This document shows positions 24,025 to 35,639 of a DNA stretch of 64,000 nucleotides, one piece after another; position 1 is the first letter of the stretch; every line of letters starts with the position of its first letter. The notes below the pieces were generated by a model, which was not told the origin of the DNA, ran no database searches, and was given only the letters and a program-made list of their open reading frames with translations. The DNA is taken from positions 18,051,102 through 18,115,101 of the forward strand of contig OX578286.1 in the NCBI GenBank assembly GCA_951217055.1, read 5' to 3'. The position numbers and the translations under genes are program-made. The stretch is from Gerris lacustris (taxonomy: Eukaryota > Arthropoda > Insecta > Hemiptera > Gerridae).

Positions 24025-24920
24025 GAACATCAAAAACCAATGCTTGTTGTGAATATCTCGAATATGAAGCTGTTCCCCAACCATGTTTGTAGAAACTTTT
24101 TCGTTTAGTGTCAAATTTCCAATAAGATCCCAAAGTCTGACTTTTTAGTCGGAGACAGCTTGCATCTAAAAATTGCCTAATAGATTTTTCTTTACTTTAT
24201 TTCAAAACTTATATATTAAAAATAAATGGTAAGATCATTCTGCCTATCTTCTTTAACTTTTGAGTAAAATTTTATTTTTGTTAAATTTTCCTTTCTTATT
24301 TAATTTGTTGTGTCTTTTAGTATGATTAAATGTAAATTTGTGTATCTTCTTCTATTATTGAAAAACACGATAAAAGATACATTTTTATAACTTTTTTCCG
24401 TGTTGGAAGATTCCTACCTAAATCTTTACGCTTGATTCATTTCCATTTGTAAATTTATGCCGGAGGGTGAATTGAGGTTAAGTTATACAGTTAAGGGATT
24501 CCTATGGAGAGAGGCTCCCCTTTTTGATCTTGGATTTACACCCTTATGTTTTCGATATTTTCAAAGTCTTATGTATCGTCTGTGTGCAACTCAGAAGGGA
24601 TCATTACGTATTCCACTGAGTGTTCTGTACCTTCGTCGCCGAGTCTGTACTTTGCTGTATGAATATGTTATCACTGGGGCGGCATTATCCCGGGACCTTC
24701 TATGTAATCTGTTATTCGTAAGCTTGTGGTTTTTTACTCCGTTCTTTTTCTCTTTTGATTCCATTTTTTTTTTATTTTTGAAGGAATGTGTATATTGTGA
24801 AAAGGAATAATTATATACACCACATTGCCTAGGATTTTGATAATTTTAAATACGGTGGAGCTATCTATAATGAGGGAGACCGAGGCAGGTTGAAAGAATC
24901 ACGGATCTGGGTTGAAACTT
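24025..24920. other. No gene supported
   Basis: A 117-codon frame at 24457-24810 ends in a hydrophobic Phe-rich tail. It has no recognised motif and no flanking splice sites that would make it convincing. Confidence 0.45.
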
Positions 24921-24924
24921 AGTG

Positions 24925-25125
24925 CAAGTTGAAATATGGTGCAGGTGAATCGTGGGACAAGTTAAATCATGGTGCTGGTGAAATATGGGGCAAGTTGAAA
25001 CGTGTTGCAGGTGAAATATGGGGCAAGTTAAATCATGGTGTAGGTGAAACATGGGGCAAGTTGAAACATGTTACATGCGAAACTTGAAGCAAGTTAAATC
25101 ATGGTGCAGGTGACACAAGGGGGCA
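24925..25125 (+). repeat. Minisatellite, 33 bp unit alternating as 66 bp pairs
   Basis: CAAGTTGAAA or CAAGTTAAATCATGG starts at 24925, 24958, 24991, 25024, 25057 and 25090. Two unit types alternate (GTTAAATCATGGTG and GTTGAAACGTGTTG), forming a 66 bp higher-order repeat. The open minus-strand frame across it (HLHH-type repeats) is a by-product of the 33 bp period. Confidence 0.85.
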
Positions 25126-25129
25126 AAGT

Positions 25130-27255
25130 TAAAGCAGTGCGATTTTTGCAACAAATAACTACAAACCGGTGGATGTCTCAGAAGTAAAGTGTTAATACAA
25201 TCTCTTTACCCATGCTCTTTAGCCTCATGACACTAGTCTAGATGCAGCTCTATATCTTTTTGGTTATTTCTACCTTCAGGACCTATATTTAGAAATATTT
25301 TTCAATTTCATCCGTTCATCACTATTAAATTGTAATTCAGTGTAACACTCTGCAGTGAATAATTACTTGCTATATATTATTTCTTTATCAATTGTCAATA
25401 TTCTTTTAAGAATCCATGTGTTTGAAAGCTTAGTTGGAACCCAGTTCCTCCTCCTGTCACCTTGGGGCTGGTACTGTCTCTAGACGTATCTCAGCCGCGG
25501 GCCTACACGGCTGACTTCACTGTAGGGTAGAGCAACCTCTAGTACCCCGCATCATACGCATGCTTATTCCATCCTTAATAGATTTGGAGATTCTGACTTA
25601 TGAACTAATTCTTTTAATAGACGTATGAACCAAAGCAACACATAAATGACTGGAATAAAACCTACATTTTATCCAAAATGGAATTATCGATGACTGAAGA
25701 GAAGAGAATATTACAATTTGGGTTATATACACTAATTAATTACTATTAGGATTACCTGGAATCTCATTAATACAGTCCGCTCTTTCCCCTCCAGCGTCGT
25801 CGGTTCCAGCAAAGGGCCGTCTATTCTTTTGTGTGTCAATTTTTAAGGTGTGTACAGCTCACGGAGACACGTGTGTCTATTATTAATTTATTAAGGTTTA
25901 TACAGCTGATCACATCATCTATTACACCTATAGTTGTTTAAGAACTTTGGTAGGGACTTAGCCTTCCACTGATTGTTTCTCCCCCGTTTATTATTATTAT
26001 TACACATATAAAACACAGTATGATGAAGAGCAAAGAATTCTTTTTTTGTCTAAAAGATTATGAAAATCGTAACTTTAAATATTACGACTCTCTCTTTCAT
26101 CCACAAACCGATAACTTTTATTTTATTTTCCTTCCCAACAATCGTCGACCCTTTTCCCATTCTTTTCAAATTGTCTTTTCAGCCATTTTCTTAACCATCT
26201 CGCACTTCCACCCTTGGACCAATGTTCAATTTGTGATGTCAATGAAATTTTAGGGGTTTTTTTGGAAGAGGTTTGGGTTGAGGGTGGTGCGTTGAAACCG
26301 TCCCTTTTCTCTTTGCCCTTATTCGATCTAAAAACTTCAGCTACCGTTCTTTATAAGGGAAGTTGCCTTTAGAAAAGTGGTGAGTTGCCCTCCCTCTCTA
26401 TGCAACATATTTCTCCGCCTCCCTTAGCCCATCTTTTGTGTTATGACGCAAGAAATAAAGGGAGGGGATAGAAAGGAAAAGTTGCCAAAAAGTGAAATTC
26501 ACTCTAAGTTACCTAGGTTAGGAGAAAGGGCTTTTTTCGGTTGTGCCCTTTCTCAAGTTCCATCCAATTGTTTCCCCCCCTTTCCCCTTCAGTTATATAA
26601 GGGCATATCTTTTATACGAACAACCCTTCTCATTTCTTGCCCAACACCCACCCCATTTTTCCTCCCCCCACCCTTCCCCTACTTTCATCGAAGTTAAATA
26701 AAATATTCGAAAAAGAACCCCCCTCCCCCTCCCCACTCCAAACCAGTTCCGGAAAAACAAAACTGAAGAAATTTACATAAATATTACCTCCAATATAAAA
26801 GTTTGTTTTTATACATTTTTATTCTAAACACAAATATGTAAAGAAAAATAAATTGTGGTAACATCATATTCCGTAAACTGTATTGAACAATTCAGAAATA
26901 AATTAACATTGTTTGAAATATACAATGCGTTACTCATAATTTAATTGTAAAATTATCATTTTATATATTCTACATAGCTCCAATCAGGATAACCTAATAA
27001 AAAATATAATAACCCTTAGTTCAATTTCATTTGAAAGGATTAAGCCTGCCAATGAGCTTAATGAACCACTTTATATGTAATGAATTAATGAATGATACGG
27101 TGTTAGAGCATATATCTGCATCATTTTTGTAAATCGTATAATTGGCATTTATAATTGGTCAAAAATAGATTGTCGGAGTTGGGTATTGAACAAGGATCCC
27201 CCTTTTTTCAAAGCACGAATGATAGCAATAAGGGAGGAAGGATGGACCTAAGATA
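25130..27255. other. No gene supported; GC-richer island at 25430-25560
   Basis: 25437-25560 (GTCACCTTGGGGCTGGTACT, TCTCAGCCGCGGGCCTACAC) is markedly richer in GC than its neighbours and may be part of a LINE or an untranslated exon; on the minus strand it contains GATACGTCTAGAGACAGTAC. 26270-26760 is C/T-rich with CCCCCTCC runs. No domain was recognised. Confidence 0.4.
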
Positions 27256-27260
27256 ACTAC

Positions 27261-27430
27261 AGTTTGTGCCAAATAAGTCTTAGTGCGTTGACAGCGGGGG
27301 AAAGTTAAAGAAAATGGGTTTGGTAGCCAATGGGAGCTCAGGATTTTAAAACCCTATATCCTATTGGCTCCCACTCTATTTGTTTTACTTTCCCCTTCTG
27401 TCAACCACTAACACTCATTTGGCACAAACT
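27261..27430. mobile_element. Foldback MITE, 170 bp
   Basis: The left arm is AGTTTGTGCCAAATAAGTCT followed by TAGTGCGTTGACAG; the right arm is its imperfect complement, ending CACTCATTTGGCACAAACT. The arms are about 75 bp and pair through GTAGCCAATGGGAGC / GCTCCCACTC. CTA occurs on each side but one base off the ends, so the target duplication is uncertain. Confidence 0.65.
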
Positions 27431-27617
27431 CTAATGCAAAGTCAAAATGTAATTATCGTCAGTCAAAGTCTACGAATAATGCTTCTCATTTTCTTCTACA
27501 ACTAAATGAGGTGCAATGTGGTCAAAATGTAATTGGTTAATACCCTATATTTTATCACTTGCAAGGAATTTCTTTATTAAAATTGATAAACGTGTGTTTA
27601 ATAGTGATAGAAATTTT

Positions 27618-27754
27618 AAGGTGTGAATAAAAAATTTTCTACGACGGATTTGTAAAATTGATTATTATTGGTTGTTCTAGTTATTAAACTGACTGAAGAT
27701 AACCTTTTAGGGTTGAAATGTTTGTTATAAACTGTTATTTTTTATTCACACCTT
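27618..27754. mobile_element. Small TIR element, 137 bp
   Basis: The ends AAGGTGTGAATAAAAAAT and ATTTTTTATTCACACCTT are perfect complements over 18 bp. GAAATTTT and GAAATTTC flank it (7 of 8 identical), fitting an 8 bp target duplication as in hAT or P-type elements. Confidence 0.75.
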
Positions 27755-27764
27755 GAAATTTCTT

Positions 27765-29435
27765 TATGTAAATAACTATTAACACAAAGGGATATTTAAT
27801 CCAAAAAACTTAGGAATAAAGGAACATCTATCTTCTATATGTGTAAAGGTGATAATATCCCTTAGTCTAATGAACTATTGAGACAAGGGAATATTTACTC
27901 AATAAAGTTCTTTGGAGTTATTAACAAAGTAAATAATACTATTTAATAGTTATTACCTTGCTATTTGTCCTACAAGATCTTCTATATTTCTCTTGTGCTC
28001 ACGAGTAAAGCTTGATATTCTTGATTTATGGATGGTTTTACCCACTCTTGCGGTTTGTTCATGAATTATTTCAACATGGTCTTTCTCCCGAGATTACTTC
28101 CTTACTGAGACTCCCTAAGACCCTAAGGTTTAACATTTCCTTGTGGTCGCCTTGTATTTTAGTACTTTGGTCTCTCTATACTAAAAGATGTAGTCCAGAA
28201 GGTTTACCACTACTCTCTTTTACGACTCCTGTGTCCCAGAAAGAGCTTAAATCATTTCTGAAATTTTTCCTTTTTTTCATTATTGTATCTGCAGATCTTA
28301 TTCTTTACATTTCTCTTGTAGCATCACTCATAAGTCAGTGGTATTATGATTTTATATTTATTGGAGAGTATTTAAAAGTCAAAAAGTTTTGCAACATCGA
28401 TTTTGTAGATAATTAAAAGAAATATCAAAAATTTTACTACAAAATATTGAAAAATTGCTTGCATACGAGTCTGCAAGACAGTGAGACATTTTTATGTAAC
28501 GCTTTTTGGTGTCGTTTTTTGGTAAAGCTTATCGAGTATATGTGCTAGAGTAAAGACATGAAAATGTAAAAAAAACGGCCCAGCAGATTCTTGCGTTTGT
28601 AAATTAGGAATTTAATCGAACATATGTAGTGCACGATGAAAGAAAGTACTTTTATTCTTTTCCAGTTTATTAAGAAGTAATCTTTTAGCTTCGTCACCCA
28701 TATTTTTATAATAAATGCTAAAAATTATAGTACCTATAACAAAAATTAAATATAATAAAGCAAAAAATAAATTTAAAAAAATTGTATTAAAGGGCTAAGG
28801 GCCAGACGGAATGATGGACGGAGTCCTATATGGTATATAATATATTCTATATCTATATACAGTATATTCTACACGTCTTGGGACGGAGTGTGATAGGGAT
28901 GGAGGAGAGGGTGTAAAGATAACTAATGTTATCTTTATTGCTTATAACATGTAGTCTATGTAGTTGCAATATTCAAATAAAATAAATAAAAAAGAATTCA
29001 ATTAAATTTTTTAATCCATTATTTATCTCCGAGTTAAGCAAATGTATAAAAATATTTCAAAACGTTGCGTTGATTAAATATTCAATTAAATTGTTTGATC
29101 CATTTTATATAACTATGTAGCATTGCTCTCTGTTAGAGGCGAACATACGAGTATATTCTGCAGAGTAGAAGTAATCGAGGCGTTAATGGAAAACCCGTGT
29201 AAAATTGAATGTTTTAAACTTCCTTCCCTAATTGAAAGTGTAAAACGACGGAGGTGGTGTTAATTGGTGCCCCACTCAATTTAATCATTATCACGGCTTT
29301 ATTAACAACACCAATTTATTTATATTAATTCATATTATACAAATATTATTTTTTGATAGCTTATTATATATGTATATAAAATGGAATAAAAAGATAATTA
29401 GCGGCCTGTGGATGTCTGAGATAGGTTGAAATCCG
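27765..29435. other. No gene supported
   Basis: ACACAAAGGGATATTTAATC (27782) and TATCCCTTAGTCTAATGAAC (27858) are fragments of the family E interior. A 134-codon frame at 28012-28416 is Leu/Phe/Ser rich without motifs. Confidence 0.45.
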
Positions 29436-29439
29436 TGTA

Positions 29440-30175
29440 GAGAGATAGAATCACTCTAGCATAGAGTAAAGATCTGTATAAAGTATAGATTGAGTGAGAA
29501 AGACATCCAAGTTTGTTAAGGATGAAATTTAGGCATATGTTTTGCCCCTTTAAGGCATTTAAAATAGACATTTTATAAACTGAAATTTCCTCCTCTTTTT
29601 AACGGTATCTCTATTTTAGCTCTACCATAATTATTTTAGGAGCAGTGATCAATTTTTTAGAGTAAAATGGTTGTACCTTGGAAAATAACAAAAACAAAAA
29701 AATATTGTGACGAAACTATTGAGAATTGACCCATGGTATATATGTATGTATAATATTTTTTTGTTGCAAATGATGGCTAGAATCTGCCCTTTTCGTTTGT
29801 TACATCTTCGACCAAACACCCTGTATAATGTACTCAGAGTAAAGATCTATATATATAATGTATAGACTGAATGAGCTAAAGATACCCTAGGGAGTTAAGG
29901 ATCTTTGTAAAGATATACCACTAACTTAGCGCATACAGAGTAAAGATCTGTATAAAGTAAAGACTGTGTGAGCTAAATACATTTACTGTAGTCAAAGATA
30001 TATTATTACTGTAGTATATAATATTTAGTGTAAAGATCTTTGTAAAATGTAAGGTAATAGATAATTGAACTAAAGATATTCTAGACAGTTACGGATAGAT
30101 ATTAAGAGATAATTCCTCTGTAGCATAGAGTAAAGATCTATATAAACTATAGATTTAGGTAACTAAAGATGAACA
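29440..30175 (+). repeat. Degenerate repeats around GAGTAAAGATCTGTATAAAG
   Basis: AGAGTAAAGATCTGTATAAA or close variants occur near 29463, 29836, 29938, 30020 and 30125. Each is followed by TAGATTGAGTGAG-like sequence and often by AAAGATA. The spacing is about 100 bp apart from one gap of about 370 bp, suggesting an old tandem array with an insertion at about 29530-29825. Confidence 0.65.
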
Positions 30176-30480
30176 ATGGGTGTTCCAAAATAAAAAAATG
30201 TTTTCACACTTAGATTTTCAGAAATTTCTCGGCGTTGTCTGCAGTACCTAGACCAGAACGGACTCGCTTGAAAACAGTGGGTTGACAAAACAATTAATGT
30301 TTGTAGATTCTACTCGTATTACATTTTGAAAAATGAAATATATATTATTGAAGTCCGACTTAATAATTATTTAAAGTGTCTATTTTATTTGGGACACTCG
30401 ACACTCTGTATTTACGATTATATATTATTAACCTCTTAGTAAATAATCACCTCCCTAGGATATAACGTAACCTTTGTATC

Positions 30481-31100
30481 TTATTTTGATAGATCTTTTA
30501 TTAATCCCCTACCTAACTTCATCTCCTGGGTCGGATTTAAGTTTGTATTTATAAATTTGCAAGTATTCACACGAAAGTTCTCAGATCCTGTAAATGTAAC
30601 ATCGCTGCTATGTCCACCATATTCACCAAAGTATGTAGATATCGTCCTTTTCGACAGGAGTCTGCTACGTATACTTATTACATTTTCCTTTCGCTGCACA
30701 TTCTAAGCCATCAACATTTTTTTCTCACTTTATGAAGGAAACCACAAAAAGACTAATTGCAAGTAATAATCTTCCCTAGTTCTTTGGCTTCATACTGCAG
30801 TTTTATCACCTCATTAAACCTTTCCAGTAGTACCCCATAAAATCGCCATGAATGTAGTCTCAAGAGATCTCAACTAAAGCATCGGCTTCAATTATTGTTG
30901 AGGTGGTTTCATCAATGTCATTAGCAATTTGATTCAAACTTTTCAAAATGCCTTTTCTGTTTTCACTTACAACTCGGCAGGCGTCGTGACGAAAAGGCCA
31001 TTGAGTCTTGAATAGATTTGGTCGTTGTAAAGGACATTTTTTATTTAGGATAACGCATCTGTGTGTTAAGGCATTCAAGAAATTAAAAAGTTCCTGAAAT
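30481..31100 (-). pseudogene. Broken hAT transposase, ZMYM1-like family
   Basis: Minus-strand frames together encode pieces of a zinc-finger MYM type 1-like hAT transposase. From 31100: QELFNFLNALTHRCVI, then TQWPFRHDACRVVSENR followed by a segment ending ETTSTIIEADALVEI. This is the family's LFNFFxxSTHRW ... TRWxxRxDAxxxLxxNY ... ExxGLL region. Then, after a frame change, VLLERFNEVIKLQYEAKELG and a stop. Near 30590, in another frame, GSENFRVNTCKFI corresponds to the family's ESFRVNTFxxIID block. The TRW motif reads TQW. At least one frameshift and several stops separate the blocks, and both ends of the protein are missing. A matching transposon terminus lies just upstream at 31284. Assignment is by remembered family motifs, without alignment. 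Confidence 0.75.
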
Positions 31101-31209
31101 CAACAATAATTACGCACACCAATAAACTGTATAAAAGAAAACGGTAATGGTTCTTACCACCTTAACTCAGTATAAACATTTTCTTTATTTGATCATTTTT
31201 TTTTTGAAG

Positions 31210-31284
31210 CGTACGCCCTCTAGGATTTTTCGCCCCTAGACTCAGGGTCTAGGCCTAGGGGGCGTTGTGGTAAGTCCAGCCCTG
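31210..31284 (-). mobile_element. Terminal region of a ZMYM1-type hAT element
   Basis: Read on the minus strand from 31284, the sequence starts CAGGGCTGGACTTACCA and continues through CGCCCCCTAGGCCTAGAC. This is the typical start of hAT elements of this class (CAGGGCCGGATTTACC, then a GC-rich GGCCC/CGCCCC block). It lies about 180 bp upstream of the broken transposase at 30481-31100 and has the right orientation to be its 5' end. The other terminus was not found, so the element is truncated. Confidence 0.6.
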
Positions 31285-31289
31285 CCCCA

Positions 31290-32010
31290 TCCTGCACCCC
31301 CTCTTCATTGATTTTTAATAATAAAAGAGAATACTTGAATTAAGTAAATTTGATCACAATATTTTAATAAAATGTATATGTTAACAAAGCCTTTACTTTA
31401 TCTTCTTTTATTCAAACAAGAGTTGGTCGAATTTACTTAATATTTTTAAGCTTTTTACCTCATAAGAAACTCTCTACGAAAAGTAAGTCGCTATACTTGT
31501 TTATTTTTTGGCAAGGTAGAGGTTTTTTTTCTCTTATTTTTTCTTAAATTTATTTCTACGAGTACCTTAAGGGTTGTTCTTTAGAAGCGAAAGAAAGAAA
31601 AATCTAGAAGAGAAGTAAAGCCGACGCGGGGAAAAATGTTTACTGGAGAGCGAAATGTTATTCGACAGGGTTCCGGTGTGCCTACATTTTCCACTGTTCC
31701 CTCATTTTCCTCTCTGTTCCGAGAGCTTTTCTTATATTTTGTTCCTTACCTCTTCCCTTTCCCTTCATACTGAGAAACCCTTTTTTTACCTTTCACCCAC
31801 TTTTGAAGTGTAACCTTGTTTTGAACCACACAATTTTTACCTACTCTATTTACATTCTTATTGTTTCTTTATATTTCCCGTTGACATCTTCTCTTTATTT
31901 TTTTTTTAATTTGTATCCAGTTTTTATTTCATTTTATTACACACTTATTTATATTTTATATCTTAAATCTAATTATTATCTCTTTTTTAACTTTCTGATG
32001 GATGTAGTAT
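31290..32010. other. No gene seen
   Basis: A/T-rich with T-rich plus strand at 31690-32000. The open frame at 31803-32030 is Tyr/Phe/Leu from this skew. Confidence 0.5.
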
Positions 32011-32013
32011 ACA

Positions 32014-32200
32014 CAGTAGAGTTTCGCTAATCCGGGTTTGATGGGACCGGACCCTCTCCGGATAACCGAAAGTTCGGATTAATCAGAATCAGTTTTAAAA
32101 TGTCTTTAAAACAAGTTGTATGAGTGTAAAACTACTAAAATCGGCATTCTTACCGATAATCCGAACCAACTTATTCGTTCAGGGAATATTGGCTAGAAAA
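32014..32200 (+). mobile_element. Tigger/pogo-type terminal segment
   Basis: The sequence starts CAGTAGAGTTTCGCTAATCC, then GGGACCGGACC, CCGGATAACCGAAAGTTCGG and further AATCCGAA-type repeats. This is the characteristic terminal sequence of Tigger-like Tc1/mariner elements (CAGTxGAxxCTCGxTTATCCG, then GGGACCG, then CGGATAA). No matching inverted end or transposase is visible nearby, so this is a solo or truncated end. The last part near 32165-32195 is also similar to the right arm of the foldback element at 33489. Confidence 0.6.
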
Positions 32201-32486
32201 ACTTATGATTTTGGATTAGTTTAGAGAGACTAAAGTAAGTCTTTTCTTCCCCGAACTCAATAAGTAGGGAGAACAAGTAAAACCAGGGAGAAAAAGAAGG
32301 ATTGCCAACTTAATTATTTTATAAATAGAAGAGAATGAATGGCTAATGTAGTGAAGTTGTTGAACTCAGGTTGGTGACACTGCTTTTTCGACCTTGTTTA
32401 TCATTGGTTAAACCTGCATCTTAAAATAACCTTCTATTTGAGTTTAAATGCAATTCTTAATTGTTTTTAATATTGAATCTCTTATT

Positions 32487-33347
32487 AGGGTTTTGTAGAT
32501 ACTTCTCAAAACCCTTATACCGAGGGTGATGTGTCCGTCCGTCCGTCGCTCTTTGGTTCATAGGGCCCGAACCGTTTAAGCGAAAGTACTGAAATTTGAA
32601 ACACTGGTGCAACTTTTTGACCCAACCACAGGAAAAATATACAGAAGTTCATGATTAGATTTGCGCATGCGCAATTCGAAAAAATGTGGTAAACTCAAAT
32701 ATTTATATTTTTTTTAATTTTTGAGTAGGTTATCAAATAAAAGCTGCTGAAGAGTAGGACTCAAATATATATATGATTTTTTAAATGTTGCATTCCTTAT
32801 TGGTTAAATAAATCAAAATATACCCCAAAAAAAATTCCCCCCCCCAACCACTATAGATTGGCTGGTGCTAAAATTTCGAAATAATTCATTCTAATACCTT
32901 ATAGTGGGGCGATGATATTTCCGGGAGTTCATTCCCAGGTTTTAAAAATTACCAATTTTGTGTGCGAAAATTTGGAGTGCGCCCAAAATTTTATTTTTTA
33001 AAAATTTTGAGTTGGGTATCAAATGAAAGCTGCTGAAGAGTAGGATACAAATATATATTTGCTTTTTTAAATTTTTAATTCTTTATTGGTTTTATAAGTC
33101 AAAATATACCCCCAAAAAATCCCCCCCCCCAAATTTTATATAATAGCTGGTCCTAAAATTTTGAAATGATTCATGGTTACACCGTATGGTTGGGCGATGA
33201 AAATTTCCTAAAAAATGTAATTTATCTTGTCGTTATTACCTATAAAAAACATTGTGACCTCCCGGGGGATCGAACCCGGGACCCTTAGGATCGAAGAAAA
33301 AAAATCATAATTACATAACGGGTATGCTTAATCATCTACAAAACCCT
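32487..33347 (-). mobile_element. Family D element with internal tandem units, copy 1
   Basis: Bounded by AGGGTTTTGTAGAT and its complement ATCTACAAAACCCT. Near the left end is a GTCCGTCCGTCCGTC microsatellite. Inside, two units about 300 bp apart repeat AGTAGGTTATCAAATAAAAG / TTGGGTATCAAATGAAAGCT, GCTGCTGAAGAGTAGGA and CCCAAAAAA with a C run (32838 and 33121). It is the reverse-oriented relative of 62406-63386. A tRNA T-arm-like sequence lies near its right end at 33259-33285. No transposase. Confidence 0.7.
33259..33285 (-). other. tRNA T-arm / B-box-like sequence
   Basis: The minus strand reads GGGTCCCGGGTTCGATCCCC CGGGAGG. It contains the pol III B-box consensus GGTTCGATCC and a T-stem (CCGGG/CCCGG). 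No convincing acceptor stem, D-arm or anticodon arm can be folded around it, so it is a tRNA-derived relic or SINE fragment, not a tRNA gene. Confidence 0.45.
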
Positions 33348-33488
33348 AAAAAGTACTTACTTGGACGCAAGTACTTCCCTGTGATTTTATTATCTGCTAT
33401 TAAAAATTTTTTTAAATAATAAAAATAAAAACTGTGTAATGGATGAAGATGCGTTTTCTCCCTACTGGAGATAAAATATTGTATATTT

Positions 33489-33630
33489 ACTTCGGGAGTA
33501 AAGTGCTATAATTCCCCTCGCGATAATTATCTCCCTCGGCTGCGCCTCGGGATTTTGGGTCCATGTTCGGCTTCGCCTCAAGAACCAACTAATTCGCTCA
33601 GGGAATAATGGCTTACTTTACTCCCTAGGT
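33489..33630. mobile_element. Foldback MITE, about 140 bp
   Basis: The arms CGGGAGTAAAGTGCTATAAT and, reversed, GGGAGTAAAGTAAGCCATTAT pair. The centre has GCTGCGCCTCGGGATTTTGG and GGCTTCGCCTCAAGAACCAA. The right arm is also found near 32165-32195 beside the Tigger-type end. Confidence 0.6.
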
Positions 33631-33634
33631 GCAT

Positions 33635-34405
33635 AAATAACTATTAACTTCTGCTTTCTTTTACATGATTCATTTTCCTCTTATACTATCTCTATTTCTA
33701 GCTTCATTCTTTTGTTCGCTTTTCTAAATTTTAACTAACTCTTCTATTATTTCTCTTTACCTTTTTCATTTTTTATGCCACAACTGTACCCTTGTTTTCT
33801 TCTTTTTCTGCTCCGAGCTTTCCATCTTGTTCCTTTTCCCTTCTCAAATCCACCTCCACGCTTTTAGACTTGTACTTCAACCCGTCTAGCTCTAAATTTT
33901 CTCCACCTAAGATTTGTTTTCTCTAGCCGTTTTGGCTTTTTCCTATTTCCTCCATTCCTTGCCTCAGTGATGTAAGTATACTACCTTCCTTACTTTCACC
34001 CTGACCTATATTTCTCATGCATAAACATTTCTTTGTTTCTTCACCAAATATATAAGGTAGGAAAACCTTTCTCAAATGAAGACAAAAAAGAATCCTTTTT
34101 TTCTCTTTCCGAATTTTTAAAGAGAATAAACAACCATTTGTTTCTTGGAAGAATTTCTCGCATATTAGATCTTCATCTCTATAAATCCACTTCTACTTCT
34201 CGACCGACATAAGTATCAAGCAAATATACACGTTTTATAAAAATGTATTCCCGTTTTAACCTTCTTTCCGAAAATAACTTAAAATTTGTTTCAGTCAAGC
34301 TCTGAATTACAATGTTCCGTTGTACATATATAATTTTATTATTAAGTAACACTCATTCTTACTTTATGCTTGTTATTTTAAGAAGAATCAAAATTTTAAT
34401 TTATT
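33635..34405. other. Pyrimidine-rich DNA, no gene seen
   Basis: The plus strand is C/T-biased (TCTTTCTTTT and CCTTTTTC runs) without domains or repeats of note. Confidence 0.5.
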
Positions 34406-34409
34406 ATAA

Positions 34410-35085
34410 CTAGGCATCGCGTGGCTCTATCATTGAAGCGAGCGTATGGCATTGAAAAACAGAATATTGAAATTAAATCATGATGAATGTCATAGTTGAA
34501 GATAAGTGGAAGAGGGCTGTATGGAGTGGAGTGGGGGCACTCGGTACAAAGCTCACCTTCCTAGATAAACCTATACACTACAAGAATCTTAACCACCCGC
34601 CAGTAGATTTAAACAATTATTATAAATGTATCACTTCATTACTCAAATACTACTGCTTGTATCAAGTTGAAATTTTACATACTTGTTTCAATTGTACTTT
34701 AGACGATGTATATGAATTTTTATTAAAATCGATACGTTAGAACGTAAGATATCGGTGAAAAGGTTGTTTTATCAATTTTAAACGTTTAGGTCCGTTTTAA
34801 TAGTTTTAGCGATCTTTATTAATTCATAGCGGTGTCGTTGTTGGTTTTACTAAAATATGCTATTTGAAAAAAATGTTCGTCTCATCGAATAGATGGTGAT
34901 AGAATCTTTTCCCGTCCTGAAATTCCAATTTAATTTTTGAACCTCTCGTTTACGCGAGCGTTGCGCGCGAACTGTTGGACGGATCACGCTGTCCAACGAA
35001 CTTAGCCTGAGTATTAGTAAAAGGAACATGGAACTAAAAAGGTCAACTTTTACTCAAGTTATCGTCGGACACGTAAACGTTACAC

Positions 35086-35116
<31 letters not shown>

Positions 35117-35158
35117 GAATATTTCGTTAAATGTAAGAAGCTCGCTTACGCTCGCTTT
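34410..35158 (-). mobile_element. Family B element, reverse, 749 bp
   Basis: On the minus strand it starts AAAGCGAGCGTAAGCGAGC and ends GAGCCACGCGATGCCTAG. It is the reverse complement of 36735-37487 over its full length. AAGCGAGCGTA at the 5' end is repeated inverted about 30 bp before the 3' end, and a GACA/GTCT microsatellite follows the 5' end. No inverted termini or clear target duplication. CTAG at the 3' end, subterminal inverted repeats and insertion next to T suggest a Helitron/Helentron-type non-autonomous element (inference). The 86-codon open frame at 34480-34740 lies wholly inside the repeat and is not a gene. Confidence 0.7.
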
Positions 35159-35253
35159 AATTATAGTTAGTGTTCAGTAAACACAAACAAATTTTAATTT
35201 GTTATTATTATATTAAGTGCGTCATAGAGTGTTATTACTGAAAAGAAAAAGAT

Positions 35254-35290
35254 TCACGAGGTCGAGGGTTCAATCCCTAGCCGCGATCCT
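35254..35290 (+). other. tRNA T-arm / B-box-like sequence
   Basis: GAGGTCGAGGGTTCAATCCC TAGCCGCGATCC contains the B-box GGTTCAATCC with a short T-stem. Upstream DNA shows no matching A-box or cloverleaf. Confidence 0.4.
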
Positions 35291-35639
35291 CTGATTTATA
35301 TGGCTCACTAATGATCACACTAGTGATCATATGGTAGAAGCGGTACATTGTGAACATTTTTAAAATAAACTAAAGTTGGACATAAACGCTTTTTTTGCAA
35401 TTCTGAACCACATTTTTTGTATATAATATTTTTCGATACTCCCAAAGAATTGTTTACACTTTTCTTTTTTTTTATATGTTCCAAAAATTGAACACCCTGT
35501 ACGAAAGATCAAGAAAAAAGTTTTTTTAAGAACAAGCTGGAGTTTCTAAAAAAAAATGCATTTTTCTCGAAAGCGTACCAACAAACAAATGTCTTCTCTT
35601 CGGAACTCTGTCGTAGGACGCACGGTTTATACTTACTCG

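Noticed and set aside
23587..24133. 173- and 174-codon frames on both strands
   Set aside because: Produced by the 27 bp tandem array, whose period is divisible by three.
33240..33330. Possible tRNA gene on minus strand
   Set aside because: Only the T-arm/B-box is present; no acceptor stem, D-arm or anticodon arm can be formed.
34480..34740. 86-codon frame with protein-like sequence
   Set aside because: Entirely inside dispersed family B, on the strand opposite to the element; the homologous part of the other copy is not kept as a frame.
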